Assembly (NCBI GenBank): GCA_903823545.1
Contig: CAIJTL010001643.1
Location: 1 to 6,016, forward strand
DNA from: an uncultured Planctomycetaceae bacterium
Lineage (GTDB): Bacteria; Planctomycetota; Planctomycetia; Planctomycetales; Planctomycetaceae
Length of the DNA: 6,016 nt
Direction of reading: 5' to 3'
Shown in pieces: positions 1 through 6,016 of the stretch. The notes under the pieces are model-generated. The model had not been told where the DNA came from. It did not search any database and saw only the letters and a list, made by a program, of their open reading frames with translations. Position 1 is the first letter of the stretch. Every line of letters begins with the position of its first letter. Made by a program: the position numbers and the translations under genes.

Positions 1-1146
1 GCCAGGCCCACCAGCAGCATGAAGACAATCAGCATCGTTGCCACTGATGCGAACGCCGGGGAAACGCTCGTCGGACAAGAGGCGAATCCTAGTTCGTTTA
101 CATTGACTCGAACGGGCTCCACAAGCGCCGCATTGACTGTGGCGTTGACGATCTCCGGAACGGCGACGAATGGCTCCGACAATCAACGGTTGCCAACGAC
201 AGTAACATTCCCTGCCGGTCAATCGACGATCTCACTCAATGTAAATCCTGTGGATGATGCGACACCGGAATGGAACGAAACAGTGAAGCTGACTCTCGCC
301 AAATCGACGAAATACAAGATCGATGGCCAGAAATCGAATGCCTCAGTCAACATCGCAGATAACGATCGCGTCTTGCCGGTCGTCAGTATCACCGCAACGG
401 ATGCCGTCGCCACGGAAAAGCGTGCCAAAGAGACGGTCGATCGAGGTCAATTCACAATCACTCGCACAGGCGCAACGTCAGCCGCATTAACGGTCAGCAT
501 CGCCACTTCCGGATCTGCAAAAAACGGCAGTGATGTCGCGAGAATCGGGAGCACCATAACAATTCCAGCCGGCCGCTCGTCTGTGACCGTGAATGTTAGC
601 CCAACGGATGACAGCGAAAGCGAACCACAAGAGACCGTGATCCTCACTCTGAATCCCGGAGCGACTTACAACGTTGAAATGGCAAACTCAGCGGCCACTG
701 TCACGGTCAACGACAACGATTCGACAGTAAGCCCCAATGACAATTTCGCAGACCGCACTGTGATCACCGGCTCGACGGCAACCGTGATCGGCAACAACCG
801 ATATGCCACAACTGAGGCGAGCGATCCGAATCCGGGTGGAAGCAGCGGCATCCGCAGTCTGTGGTGGAGTTGGACGGCCTCGGCATCCGGTTCGGTGACG
901 ATCAGCACCGCGGGAAGCAACTTCGATACGACGCTCGGCGTTTATACCGGCACCAGTTTGGACGCACTGCAAATCGTCGCCGAAAACGACGACGAGAACT
1001 ACAACGGGGGAGTCTCCACCAGCGTCGTCACGTTCAACGCCGTGGCAGGGACGACGTACCAAATTCTGGTCAACGGTTACCGAGGGGACTCCGGCGACAT
1101 CTCGCTCAAGATCAATCAACAACCCGCTGCGTTGAAGACCAAGTAG
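1..1146 (+). CDS. Calx-beta repeat surface protein with C-terminal PPC-like domain (5' partial)
   Basis: The frame is open from base 1 to the TAG at 1144-1146, so this is the 3' end of a longer gene. The ATG at 19 falls at the very beginning of a repeat, has no signal peptide after it and is probably an internal Met. Counting from that Met, residues about 1-116 and 118-236 are two Calx-beta repeats. Each has the pattern SI.ATDA, then FT(L/I)TRTG.TSAALTV, an acidic DD segment, ETV.LTL, and ends in a potentially Ca-binding (A/N)DND turn. Residues about 240-366 match the PPC-like beta-sandwich common at the ends of planctomycete exported proteins: PNDNFADRTVI at its start, SLWWSWTA, a FDTTLGVYTG strand, ENDDE, and AGTTYQILVNGY. 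Family knowledge points to an extracellular or cell-surface protein, possibly adhesive; no catalytic motif is visible in this part. The downstream neighbour is convergent, so no operon partner is seen. Confidence 0.9.
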   Translation, partial: ARPTSSMKTISIVATDANAGETLVGQEANPSSFTLTRTGSTSAALTVALTISGTATNGSDNQRLPTTVTFPAGQSTISLNVNPVDDATPEWNETVKLTLAKSTKYKIDGQKSNASVNIADNDRVLPVVSITATDAVATEKRAKETVDRGQFTITRTGATSAALTVSIATSGSAKNGSDVARIGSTITIPAGRSSVTVNVSPTDDSESEPQETVILTLNPGATYNVEMANSAATVTVNDNDSTVSPNDNFADRTVITGSTATVIGNNRYATTEASDPNPGGSSGIRSLWWSWTASASGSVTISTAGSNFDTTLGVYTGTSLDALQIVAENDDENYNGGVSTSVVTFNAVAGTTYQILVNGYRGDSGDISLKINQQPAALKTK

Positions 1147-1174
1147 TGCTCATCCAACTTTTCGTTGATGTGGT

Positions 1175-1198
1175 AGAGCGGCTCTCCAGAGCCGTTCT
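1175..1198 (+). terminator. Hairpin after the Calx-beta gene, probable terminator
   Basis: It begins 29 bases after the stop codon. A perfect 7-base inverted repeat (CGGCTCT at 1179-1185, AGAGCCG at 1188-1194) extends outward through one G-T wobble to about 11 pairs. It is followed by a T-rich TTCTTT at 1195-1200, part of which is inside the outer stem. This fits an intrinsic terminator for the plus-strand gene, though the T run is short and interrupted. It could instead be part of a dispersed repeat. Confidence 0.5.
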
Positions 1199-1218
1199 TT
1201 CGGGCCAGGAGACCCGAA
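1199..1218. terminator. Second hairpin between the convergent genes
   Basis: TTCGGG at 1199-1204 pairs with CCCGAA at 1213-1218 around an 8-base loop, immediately after the first hairpin. Read on the minus strand it comes 67 bases after the peptidase stop and is followed by the first hairpin, so the pair could act as a bidirectional terminator for the two convergent genes. There is no good T run on the minus-strand side. Confidence 0.35.
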
Positions 1219-1284
1219 CTACGGGCTATTACTTATCAAGATGGCTAGCCGTAGCTTCAAGAGTCGATGACGTCGCACGACGAT

Positions 1285-3825
1285 TTACCGACGCGGCTCG
1301 ACTCCCCAAAGATGCCGCACGAAGAAGTCTTGCCTGCGCCGGGCGGCGTAGGGTGATTCACCGATGCCGTGGCCTCCGCTGGGGACGACCAGTAAGTCGA
1401 AGTCTTTGTCCGCTTTGATGAGTGCATCCACGACTTGCATGGTCGATGCGGGATCGACGTTGCGATCCAATTCGCCGACCGTCAGCAGCAGCTTGCCCTG
1501 CAACTTGTGAGCGTTCGTGACATTCGATTGCTCCGCATAATGCGGACCAATCGGCCAACCCATCCAGAGCTCGTTCCACCAAATCTTGTCCATCCGATTG
1601 TCGTGGCAACCGCAATCGGAGACGGCCACTTTGTAGAAATCAGGATGAGCTAACAGAGCTCGCAACGAACTTTGACCACCCGCCGAACCGCCGTAGATCC
1701 CGACTCGCGAAAGGTCCATCTGCGGATACTTCGCCGCTGCCGCTTGCATCCAACGAATTCGATCGGGGAAGCCGGAGTCCCCGATGTTCTTGCAGGCAAC
1801 ATCGTGAAACGCTTTGGAACGATAGCTCGTTCCCATGCCGTCAATCTGCACGATGATGAAGCCTAGCTCCGCCAGCGTTTGCAGGTTGTAGAACGGCTGA
1901 AACTTTTTCGGCGCGAACGCCCCGTGCGGCCCCGCGTAGATCTGTTCGATGACCGGATACTTTTTGTCGGGCTCAAAGTTAGTCGGTCGAAAGATCACTC
2001 CGAAGATGTCACTCTTATCGTCGCGACCTTTCGCAACGAATCGCTCCGGCGGCTTCCAACCGGTGGCGAGCAGTTGTGACCAGTCGCCACGTTCGAGTTC
2101 GCAGACCAGCGATCCATCTTTCGAGCGACGGAGTTCCGTGACCGGCGGCAGATCGACTCGCGAGTAAGTATCGAGCAAGAACTCACGATCGGGCGAATAC
2201 TCAATCGAGTGCGTGCCGTCGCCCGTCGTCAGCCGCACGAAGTTCGAGCCATCGAAGCCGATGCGACAATCATGCAACAAGTACGGGTCTTGTGACGGAT
2301 CAAGGCCGCTCGCACGAAACCAGATTTCGCGGCGTTCGACATCGACTTGTTCCACGCTGCGAACGACCCAATTGCCACGCGTGATTTGATTCTTCACCGC
2401 GCCCGTTCGAGCGTCGTACAGATAAAGATGATTCCAGCCATCGCGCTCTGACATCCAAATGATTTCGCCACTCTCGTCGAGATCATGTCGAAACTGTTTG
2501 TGGGCGTAATCAATAAACGTCGCCTGCTGCTCGTCGATGATTGCGCGAGCCCGGCCTGACTCGGCATCAACGCCGATGACACGCAGCACTTGATGGCCGC
2601 GCTGATTGAAGACGAAGCGAAACTCCCGCGAATCCGGTTGCCAGCGGATGTCGTCAATGCTCCACGGGTTTGCAAAGAGTTCATCGGCAATGGGAATTTC
2701 TTTGCGTTCCGCAACATCAAACAAGTGCGGCTTGGAAATTGGGAGACGATCGCCCGGCTTCGTGTAATTCAATTCGTGCAGCTTCGGCTGAAGCTGGTCT
2801 CGCGGCGATGATTCAATCAAATTCACTTTGCGATCATCACCCCGCTGAGTCCGCATCACAACCACGCGGCGGCTATCGGGAGACCATTTCGCTGAGCCTG
2901 AGTAAACCGAATCCCTGATCGTCTTCTCTGGATCAAGCTTACTCAGCGAAAACTCTTCGCCGCTCTTTTGATCGCGGACGACGATTGATTGCTCCTGAAT
3001 GACGAGCGTCCATCGTCCATCGGGAGAATCAGCGGGTGACTTGCCGCGAGCTTCAGTCGGTCGGTTCTTCGTCTTCGGCTTCGTCAGGCCATCAACGATA
3101 ACCAGACCCTCGGCCTCAACCGCTTCGTAAACACCGAGCGTTGTCCCATCCGCCTTGGCAACCAGCCAAACGTGACCAGCGTATGTGTGCTGCTGATGTT
3201 CTTCATCAGGCTTCAACCTCGCGTAGTCTTTTCGGCCACCCTCCGTGTCGAGCCAGACTATTTGAATCTCTTCTTTTGTTCGATTTACAAACTTCAGCGA
3301 CGTTTCTTCGCCCGTTCGCCGCGAAGGACGAGGACCATCGAGCGTTGGCAGCGACTCGCTCTCGGTACTTTCGGCGGTCGCTTTACGCAGTTCATAAGTC
3401 GCGAGCGAGCATTCCCAACGCTGCTTGCCAGCGGAGAATCGCAACGTCTGGAGTTGATCATCAATGCTGATCGAATCAAACGGCAGCCGCTCGGCGGTGA
3501 TTTCCATTGACAGCGATTTGCTCAACGCAACCGCCAACCGCGAATGATCAAAAGCGGCTCGACGTTCCCCAGCAGCGGCATCAACCAGGATGAATTCACG
3601 AGCGCCGTTCGCCAAGTCGTTGCGGTACCAAAAGCGTCGATTGCTGGAGAACCAATGCGGTCGTACTGCCGTTTTGAAAACTTTGCCGCGAGTCATCCCA
3701 GAGATTCGAGCCGCACGCTCATAGTCGGCTCGCGTCCCTTGAGCATTGACGACAACGCTAGCCCATGACGATGACGCAACAACGAGCAAGCACGACAACA
3801 GGACCGATCGCAAACGGTGTGACAT
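1285..3825 (-). CDS. Secreted S9-family (DPP IV/prolyl oligopeptidase-like) peptidase with VHL-like beta domain
   Basis: This is an 846-residue serine peptidase. Residues 1-28 are a signal peptide: a basic start, a hydrophobic LLSCLLVVA core and a likely cut after VNA. Residues about 177-246 resemble the VHL beta domain (see findings). The DPP IV N-terminal propeller covers roughly 80-560, with SPDGRW, KWSPDS and SERDGWNHLYLYD blade motifs. The alpha/beta-hydrolase domain is about 600-846. The triad is visible: Ser714 in YGGSAGG, Asp787 in GELDRNVDP and His819 in SGGHGIGE. The length suits DPP IV-type S9 enzymes plus the extra domain. The Glu-Glu motif expected just before KWSPDS is absent (DSVYSGSAKW, from residue 305), so true dipeptidyl-peptidase activity is doubtful. 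The ATG is supported by AGAGG five bases upstream and by the signal peptide. It lies 20 bases after the tonB-like gene, probably in the same transcript. Family assignment is firm; the substrate is unknown. Confidence 0.95.
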   Translation of the reverse strand: MSHRLRSVLLSCLLVVASSSWASVVVNAQGTRADYERAARISGMTRGKVFKTAVRPHWFSSNRRFWYRNDLANGAREFILVDAAAGERRAAFDHSRLAVALSKSLSMEITAERLPFDSISIDDQLQTLRFSAGKQRWECSLATYELRKATAESTESESLPTLDGPRPSRRTGEETSLKFVNRTKEEIQIVWLDTEGGRKDYARLKPDEEHQQHTYAGHVWLVAKADGTTLGVYEAVEAEGLVIVDGLTKPKTKNRPTEARGKSPADSPDGRWTLVIQEQSIVVRDQKSGEEFSLSKLDPEKTIRDSVYSGSAKWSPDSRRVVVMRTQRGDDRKVNLIESSPRDQLQPKLHELNYTKPGDRLPISKPHLFDVAERKEIPIADELFANPWSIDDIRWQPDSREFRFVFNQRGHQVLRVIGVDAESGRARAIIDEQQATFIDYAHKQFRHDLDESGEIIWMSERDGWNHLYLYDARTGAVKNQITRGNWVVRSVEQVDVERREIWFRASGLDPSQDPYLLHDCRIGFDGSNFVRLTTGDGTHSIEYSPDREFLLDTYSRVDLPPVTELRRSKDGSLVCELERGDWSQLLATGWKPPERFVAKGRDDKSDIFGVIFRPTNFEPDKKYPVIEQIYAGPHGAFAPKKFQPFYNLQTLAELGFIIVQIDGMGTSYRSKAFHDVACKNIGDSGFPDRIRWMQAAAAKYPQMDLSRVGIYGGSAGGQSSLRALLAHPDFYKVAVSDCGCHDNRMDKIWWNELWMGWPIGPHYAEQSNVTNAHKLQGKLLLTVGELDRNVDPASTMQVVDALIKADKDFDLLVVPSGGHGIGESPYAARRRQDFFVRHLWGVEPRR

Positions 3826-3830
3826 GACGG

Positions 3831-3835
3831 CCTCT
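3831..3835 (-). promoter_or_regulatory. Ribosome binding site of the S9 peptidase
   Basis: On the minus strand AGAGG stands five bases before the ATG at 3825, inside the 20-base gap after the tonB-like stop codon. It supports this start and independent ribosome entry within a shared message. Confidence 0.6.
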
Positions 3836-3845
3836 TGCTTGAGGG

Positions 3846-4787
3846 TTAGTCTTCTTGAAACTCAAAGCGGATCGCGTGGCGGATTTCCATGACGACCGGA
3901 CGACCGAAGCGTTTCGCTGGCTCGAAGCGCCAATCCTTGACGGTCTTCAACGCCGATTCGTCCATGCTTTTCACGCCGCTGGATCGGGAGACTTTGAGTG
4001 ACTCGACGCGACCGTCAACACCCACTCGAATCGACAACACGACGCGACCTTGCAAGCGATCGGCTTTCGCATCTTCTGGATATTCAGGATCAGGATTCGA
4101 GGCGAGCTTGATCGGATGCTCATTCTCATCAGCACCACGTGACGCGGCAGAACCGGTCGCAGCCTTTGAATCTTGCTTCGAGTCACCTTCACGCGCGGCC
4201 TGGCCAGGAGTGACTTCGACGACGATAGCGGGTTCGTTCTTCGCAGCGGGCTGTTCCTGCGGCTCGACATCGGCAACATGCAACTGGCGATTGAGTTCAG
4301 TCTGTCGAACCGTCGGACGCTCAAAGCGAGAGACGATTTGCTGCGACTCGGTTTGATCAGTCACCTCACGCTGATGTTGGCGAACGATCGTTGAGAACTC
4401 ATTTAGGATAACGGCATCAACGTCGACGCTTGCTTGAAGATGTTCGACTTCTGCGACGGGCTGGTGATCAAGCTTTGGTGCACTTGTTGGTTCTGCGAGC
4501 GTCTCCGTTGTGGGAATTTCAATCGCAATTGGCTCCGCCATTTCTGACACGCGTGCGAGCAATCCACCCGCTCGCGCATCAATGGCCGGGGCCGACGCGA
4601 CAGACGCTCGTCCTCTCACGACCGGCCAAGCCAGCGGCCCAGACTGAGCGACTGCCACGAAACAATAAACCGCCGCACCATGCAGCAGTACGCTTCCCGA
4701 CCAACTCGAAAGCCATTGCCGCAACACCGGTCGAGCAGCACGCGACCAAGCGATCGGATCATCAAGAGTCAGCCCACGCGGCAACAT
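3846..4787 (-). CDS. TonB-family energy transducer
   Basis: This is a 313-residue TonB-type protein. Residues about 30-48 form one membrane segment, SGSVLLHGAAVYCFVAVAQ. Its S32-x3-H36 pattern matches the Ser16/His20 motif of E. coli TonB (SVCIHGAVV there), which is needed for coupling to ExbB/ExbD. Residues about 50-220 are a long charged, Glu/Gln/Ala-rich periplasmic spacer without the usual Pro-Lys/Pro-Glu repeats. Residues about 225-313 are the TonB C-terminal domain: EYPEDAKADRLQGRVVLSI with Y236, VGVDGRVESLKV, MDESAL, and WRFEPAKR with W286. The family role is to pass proton-motive-force energy from the inner membrane to outer membrane receptors. No exbB, exbD or receptor gene is in the window. 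I chose the ATG at 4787; an in-frame TTG directly before it (4790) would add one residue, and neither has a clear Shine-Dalgarno site. It is the first gene of a probable operon with the S9 peptidase. Confidence 0.88.
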   Translation of the reverse strand: MLPRGLTLDDPIAWSRAARPVLRQWLSSWSGSVLLHGAAVYCFVAVAQSGPLAWPVVRGRASVASAPAIDARAGGLLARVSEMAEPIAIEIPTTETLAEPTSAPKLDHQPVAEVEHLQASVDVDAVILNEFSTIVRQHQREVTDQTESQQIVSRFERPTVRQTELNRQLHVADVEPQEQPAAKNEPAIVVEVTPGQAAREGDSKQDSKAATGSAASRGADENEHPIKLASNPDPEYPEDAKADRLQGRVVLSIRVGVDGRVESLKVSRSSGVKSMDESALKTVKDWRFEPAKRFGRPVVMEIRHAIRFEFQED

Positions 4788-4829
4788 CAATTACAGCCGT
4801 CTATAATCAGGAACAAGACCAATTCGCCC

Positions 4830-4845
4830 AGCGTTTTCAAACGCT
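4830..4845. promoter_or_regulatory. 16-base palindrome upstream of the tonB-like gene, possible operator
   Basis: AGCGTTT at 4830-4836 and AAACGCT at 4839-4845 are perfect inverted copies separated by two bases. The site ends 42 bases before the ATG at 4787 on the minus strand, a position where a dimeric repressor could bind. I could not place convincing -35/-10 boxes around it, so a regulatory role is only a suggestion. Confidence 0.25.
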
Positions 4846-4937
4846 TGAAGCCAGATGATAGGCGGCTCAAACCGTATCGCACAGCGATTGACAACCGGTT
4901 CCAAAATCCAAATCGCGTGTTGCAACTTGTCGCTTTC

Positions 4938-5069
4938 AGAGGCTATCCGAGAAGTGGAGTTGGACACGGACTTTCGTGAGCCGCAAGGCGCTCGCCGCGG
5001 GTATTAGGCGAATTCAGAACGCGCGGCTAACGCCTTGCGGCTCACAATCCGACTCCTCGGACAGCCTCT
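4938..5069. repeat. Nested imperfect inverted repeat (REP/MITE-like)
   Basis: The inner arms are 24 bases each (4976-4999 and 5022-5045), start GTGAGCCGCAAGGCG, and match at 22 of 24 positions around a 22-base loop. Outside them, 4938-4961 (AGAGGCTATCCGAG...) and 5046-5069 (...CTCGGACAGCCTCT) pair at 19 of 24 positions, with about 14 unpaired bases on the left. The whole could fold into one long cruciform or RNA hairpin. The GC-rich, precise arms in a gene-free region suggest a dispersed palindromic element. I see no terminal direct duplication and no transposase. A single copy is present here, so the repetitive nature is inferred. Confidence 0.65.
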
Positions 5070-5299
5070 CAGTCGGAAGAAGCCTCGGAGTATTGCAACG
5101 TCACAATCATCTGCGTTTTGAGCGACTTGACGACGTAAACCGCCTGAAGTGCCGCTATTTAGGTAAGCTGGGATGAGCCTGACTGCTGTTCGGACAGATG
5201 TCAAAATATGCCGGTTCTTCGGCCGATAACGATTGTGTCTTAAATAAGGGGCCGACTCGACTTCGGGAGGTTTTTCGATTTTGCCAGGAGTGACCGTCA

Positions 5300-5413
5300 A
5301 TGAAACGGAACTACACGGCGCATGTCATTCAAAAAATGAGGTCGCGATGGACCGCCGAACCTGGTGCAGATACCGACGACGGATTTCCCAAGCGTTCAGA
5401 CAATTCACGCTAG
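5300..5413 (+). other. Possible 37-residue leader frame overlapping the porin start
   Basis: An ATG at 5300 with GGAG nine bases upstream (5287-5290) opens a 37-codon frame that ends in TAG at 5411-5413. It overlaps the first 67 bases of the porin gene in another frame. The product (MKRNYTAHVIQKMRSRW...) has no recognisable domain. It could be a leader affecting porin translation, or chance; chance is more likely. Confidence 0.15.
5338..5341 (+). promoter_or_regulatory. Ribosome binding site of the porin
   Basis: GAGG lies five bases before the ATG at 5347. It supports this start over an in-frame GTG at 5290, which would put 19 extra, mostly polar residues ahead of the signal peptide. Confidence 0.5.
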
Positions 5414-6016
5414 GGTGCTTTGCGTTGAGCTACTCGCTCTCGCCGCTGATTGCGGAAGATGTTGAGTTCAGTGCGAACCAGGAATCTGAAGATCCGATTG
5501 TCGTTACGTCGTTCGATCAAGCGAGCGACAGTTTCACCGCTGATCTCGCTAAACGTTTGGCTGATGTTGAGAAGGAACTCAAGCGTCGCGACGAAGCAGA
5601 CAAAAAGAACGCGAAGGCCAGCAGCGAAAAGAAGAGTGATGATGGTTGGCAAGACATGTCCACGGATAAGTGGACGGTGAAGCTAGGCGGTCACGTCCAA
5701 CTCGATTACATCAACTGGGCAAACCCCGGAAACGTTCCCGCCACCGTTGGCTCATCCAAGACTCCGGGATCGATGGACTACTTTGAGTTTCGACGACTTC
5801 GCCTCGTCGCAGACGGCACGGGCTACGGAGTTTATGACTTTCGTTTACAGATGACTCTGGAGCCTGAAACCATTGGCGAAAGCTCTGGGTCGGCAACGTC
5901 GCCCGATGTCAAAGATGCCTATTTCAGTATCAATGAGATTCCCTGGATCGGTCGATTCCGGATCGGCAACTTCTTTGTTCCGTTTAGTCTCGAACAGGTA
6001 ACCAACGACACAAACA
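5347..6016 (+). CDS. Porin O/P-type outer membrane porin (3' partial)
   Basis: The frame is open from the ATG at 5347 to the window end, about 223 residues, so the C-terminal part is missing. Residues 1-36 read as a signal peptide: an Arg-rich start (MDRRTWCRYRRR), a hydrophobic FTLGCFALSYSLSPLIA stretch, and a likely cut after Ala36. Residues about 62-96 are a charged heptad-like helix (LAKRLADVEKELKRRDEADK), a short coiled coil that may trimerise the protein or anchor it to the cell wall. From about residue 105 the barrel begins with WTVKLGGHVQLDYINWA, followed by strands FEFRRLRLVADG, YDFRLQMTLEP, VKDAYFSINEIPW and FRIGNFFVPFSLEQVTND. This order, including R-I-G-N-F-x-x-P-F-S-L-E, is typical of the phosphate-selective porin O/P family. 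It should form an outer membrane channel; the ion or substrate cannot be read from this part, and the phosphate label comes from the family name only. It is divergent from the tonB-like gene across a 560-base region. Confidence 0.9.
   Translation, partial: MDRRTWCRYRRRISQAFRQFTLGCFALSYSLSPLIAEDVEFSANQESEDPIVVTSFDQASDSFTADLAKRLADVEKELKRRDEADKKNAKASSEKKSDDGWQDMSTDKWTVKLGGHVQLDYINWANPGNVPATVGSSKTPGSMDYFEFRRLRLVADGTGYGVYDFRLQMTLEPETIGESSGSATSPDVKDAYFSINEIPWIGRFRIGNFFVPFSLEQVTNDTN

Larger units (their letters stand above)
4788..5346. other. Divergent intergenic region without a convincing gene
   Basis: About 560 bases lie between the divergent tonB-like and porin starts. They hold the palindrome at 4830-4845, the nested inverted repeat at 4938-5069, and a short possible leader frame near the porin. 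Open frames here on both strands are low-complexity translations of the repeat or of the tonB antisense, with no family resemblance. I saw no tRNA or recognisable riboswitch. Promoters for both flanking genes must be here or further upstream, but no clear sigma-70-type pair stands out. Confidence 0.6.

Noticed and set aside
688..1122. Minus-strand 144-codon frame opposite the Calx-beta gene
   Set aside because: The plus-strand frame has clear domains, while this one is an Arg/Val-rich antisense shadow.
1271..1282. CGTCG-CA-CGACG palindrome just beyond the peptidase stop
   Set aside because: The two-base centre leaves only a very short usable stem and no T run follows, so I do not call it a terminator.
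3784..3825. Lipoprotein signal for the peptidase (Cys12)
   Set aside because: The Cys is too early, inside the hydrophobic core, and the preceding residues do not form a lipobox; an ordinary signal peptide fits better.
3889..4356. Plus-strand 155-codon frame opposite the tonB-like gene
   Set aside because: It is the antisense of a well-supported TonB C-terminal domain and has a Ser/Arg/Cys-rich shadow composition.
4802..4807. TATAAT on the plus strand
   Set aside because: There is no matching -35 box and no gene starts downstream at a suitable distance on that strand; probably chance.
4976..5176. Plus-strand 66-codon frame beginning MSRKALAAG
   Set aside because: Its start is the inverted repeat itself, it has no ribosome site, and the remainder shows no domain-like pattern.
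5219..5244. Possible -35/-10 pair (TTCGGC, 17 bases, TAAATA) before the porin
   Set aside because: Both boxes match the consensus poorly, so it is no better than chance in a region this long.
5004..5300. Minus-strand 98-codon frame in the intergenic region
   Set aside because: It runs through the same inverted repeat, is rich in Arg with no recognisable fold, and seems a by-product of the repeat.

Overview
The window looks like chromosomal DNA from a member of the Planctomycetota (Pirellula/Rhodopirellula-like or a relative). I infer this from family resemblance: a Calx-beta/PPC-like surface protein, a Porin_O_P-type porin with a coiled-coil leader region, a TonB-family protein and a secreted S9 peptidase, with few clear Shine-Dalgarno sites. 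I could not run any database search.

Layout. Bases 1-1146 (+) are the 3' part of a large surface protein with two Calx-beta repeats and a C-terminal PPC-like domain; its start lies outside the window. Bases 1147-1284 separate it from a convergent gene and hold two adjacent hairpins that probably end transcription. Bases 3825-1285 (-) encode a secreted peptidase of the S9 (prolyl oligopeptidase/DPP IV) family with an intact Ser-Asp-His triad. Bases 4787-3846 (-) encode a TonB-family energy transducer whose stop is only 20 bases before the peptidase start, so the two probably form a tonB-peptidase operon. Bases 4788-5346 are a gene-free divergent region with a large nested inverted repeat. From 5347 (+) to the window end runs the N-terminal part of a phosphate-selective-porin-type outer membrane protein.

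Most notable point. The S9 peptidase carries, at about residues 177-246 and ahead of most of its beta-propeller, a segment that aligns without gaps over about 40 residues to the beta domain of the human von Hippel-Lindau protein (VHL). The residues that form the 4-hydroxyproline pocket in VHL are kept (Trp, Tyr, His, His, Trp), with Ser replaced by Thr. A hydroxyproline-reading module on a peptidase from a proline-specific superfamily suggests a secreted or periplasmic enzyme that recognises hydroxyproline-containing peptides, such as collagen or plant/algal cell-wall glycoproteins. The same protein lacks the Glu-Glu motif that defines true dipeptidyl peptidases of the DPP IV type, so its cleavage mode may differ.

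How the genes might work together (inference). The TonB protein could energise an outer membrane receptor encoded elsewhere, the peptidase could process imported peptides in the periplasm, and the divergent porin could add an outer membrane diffusion route. Only the tonB-peptidase link has direct support, from spacing and orientation.
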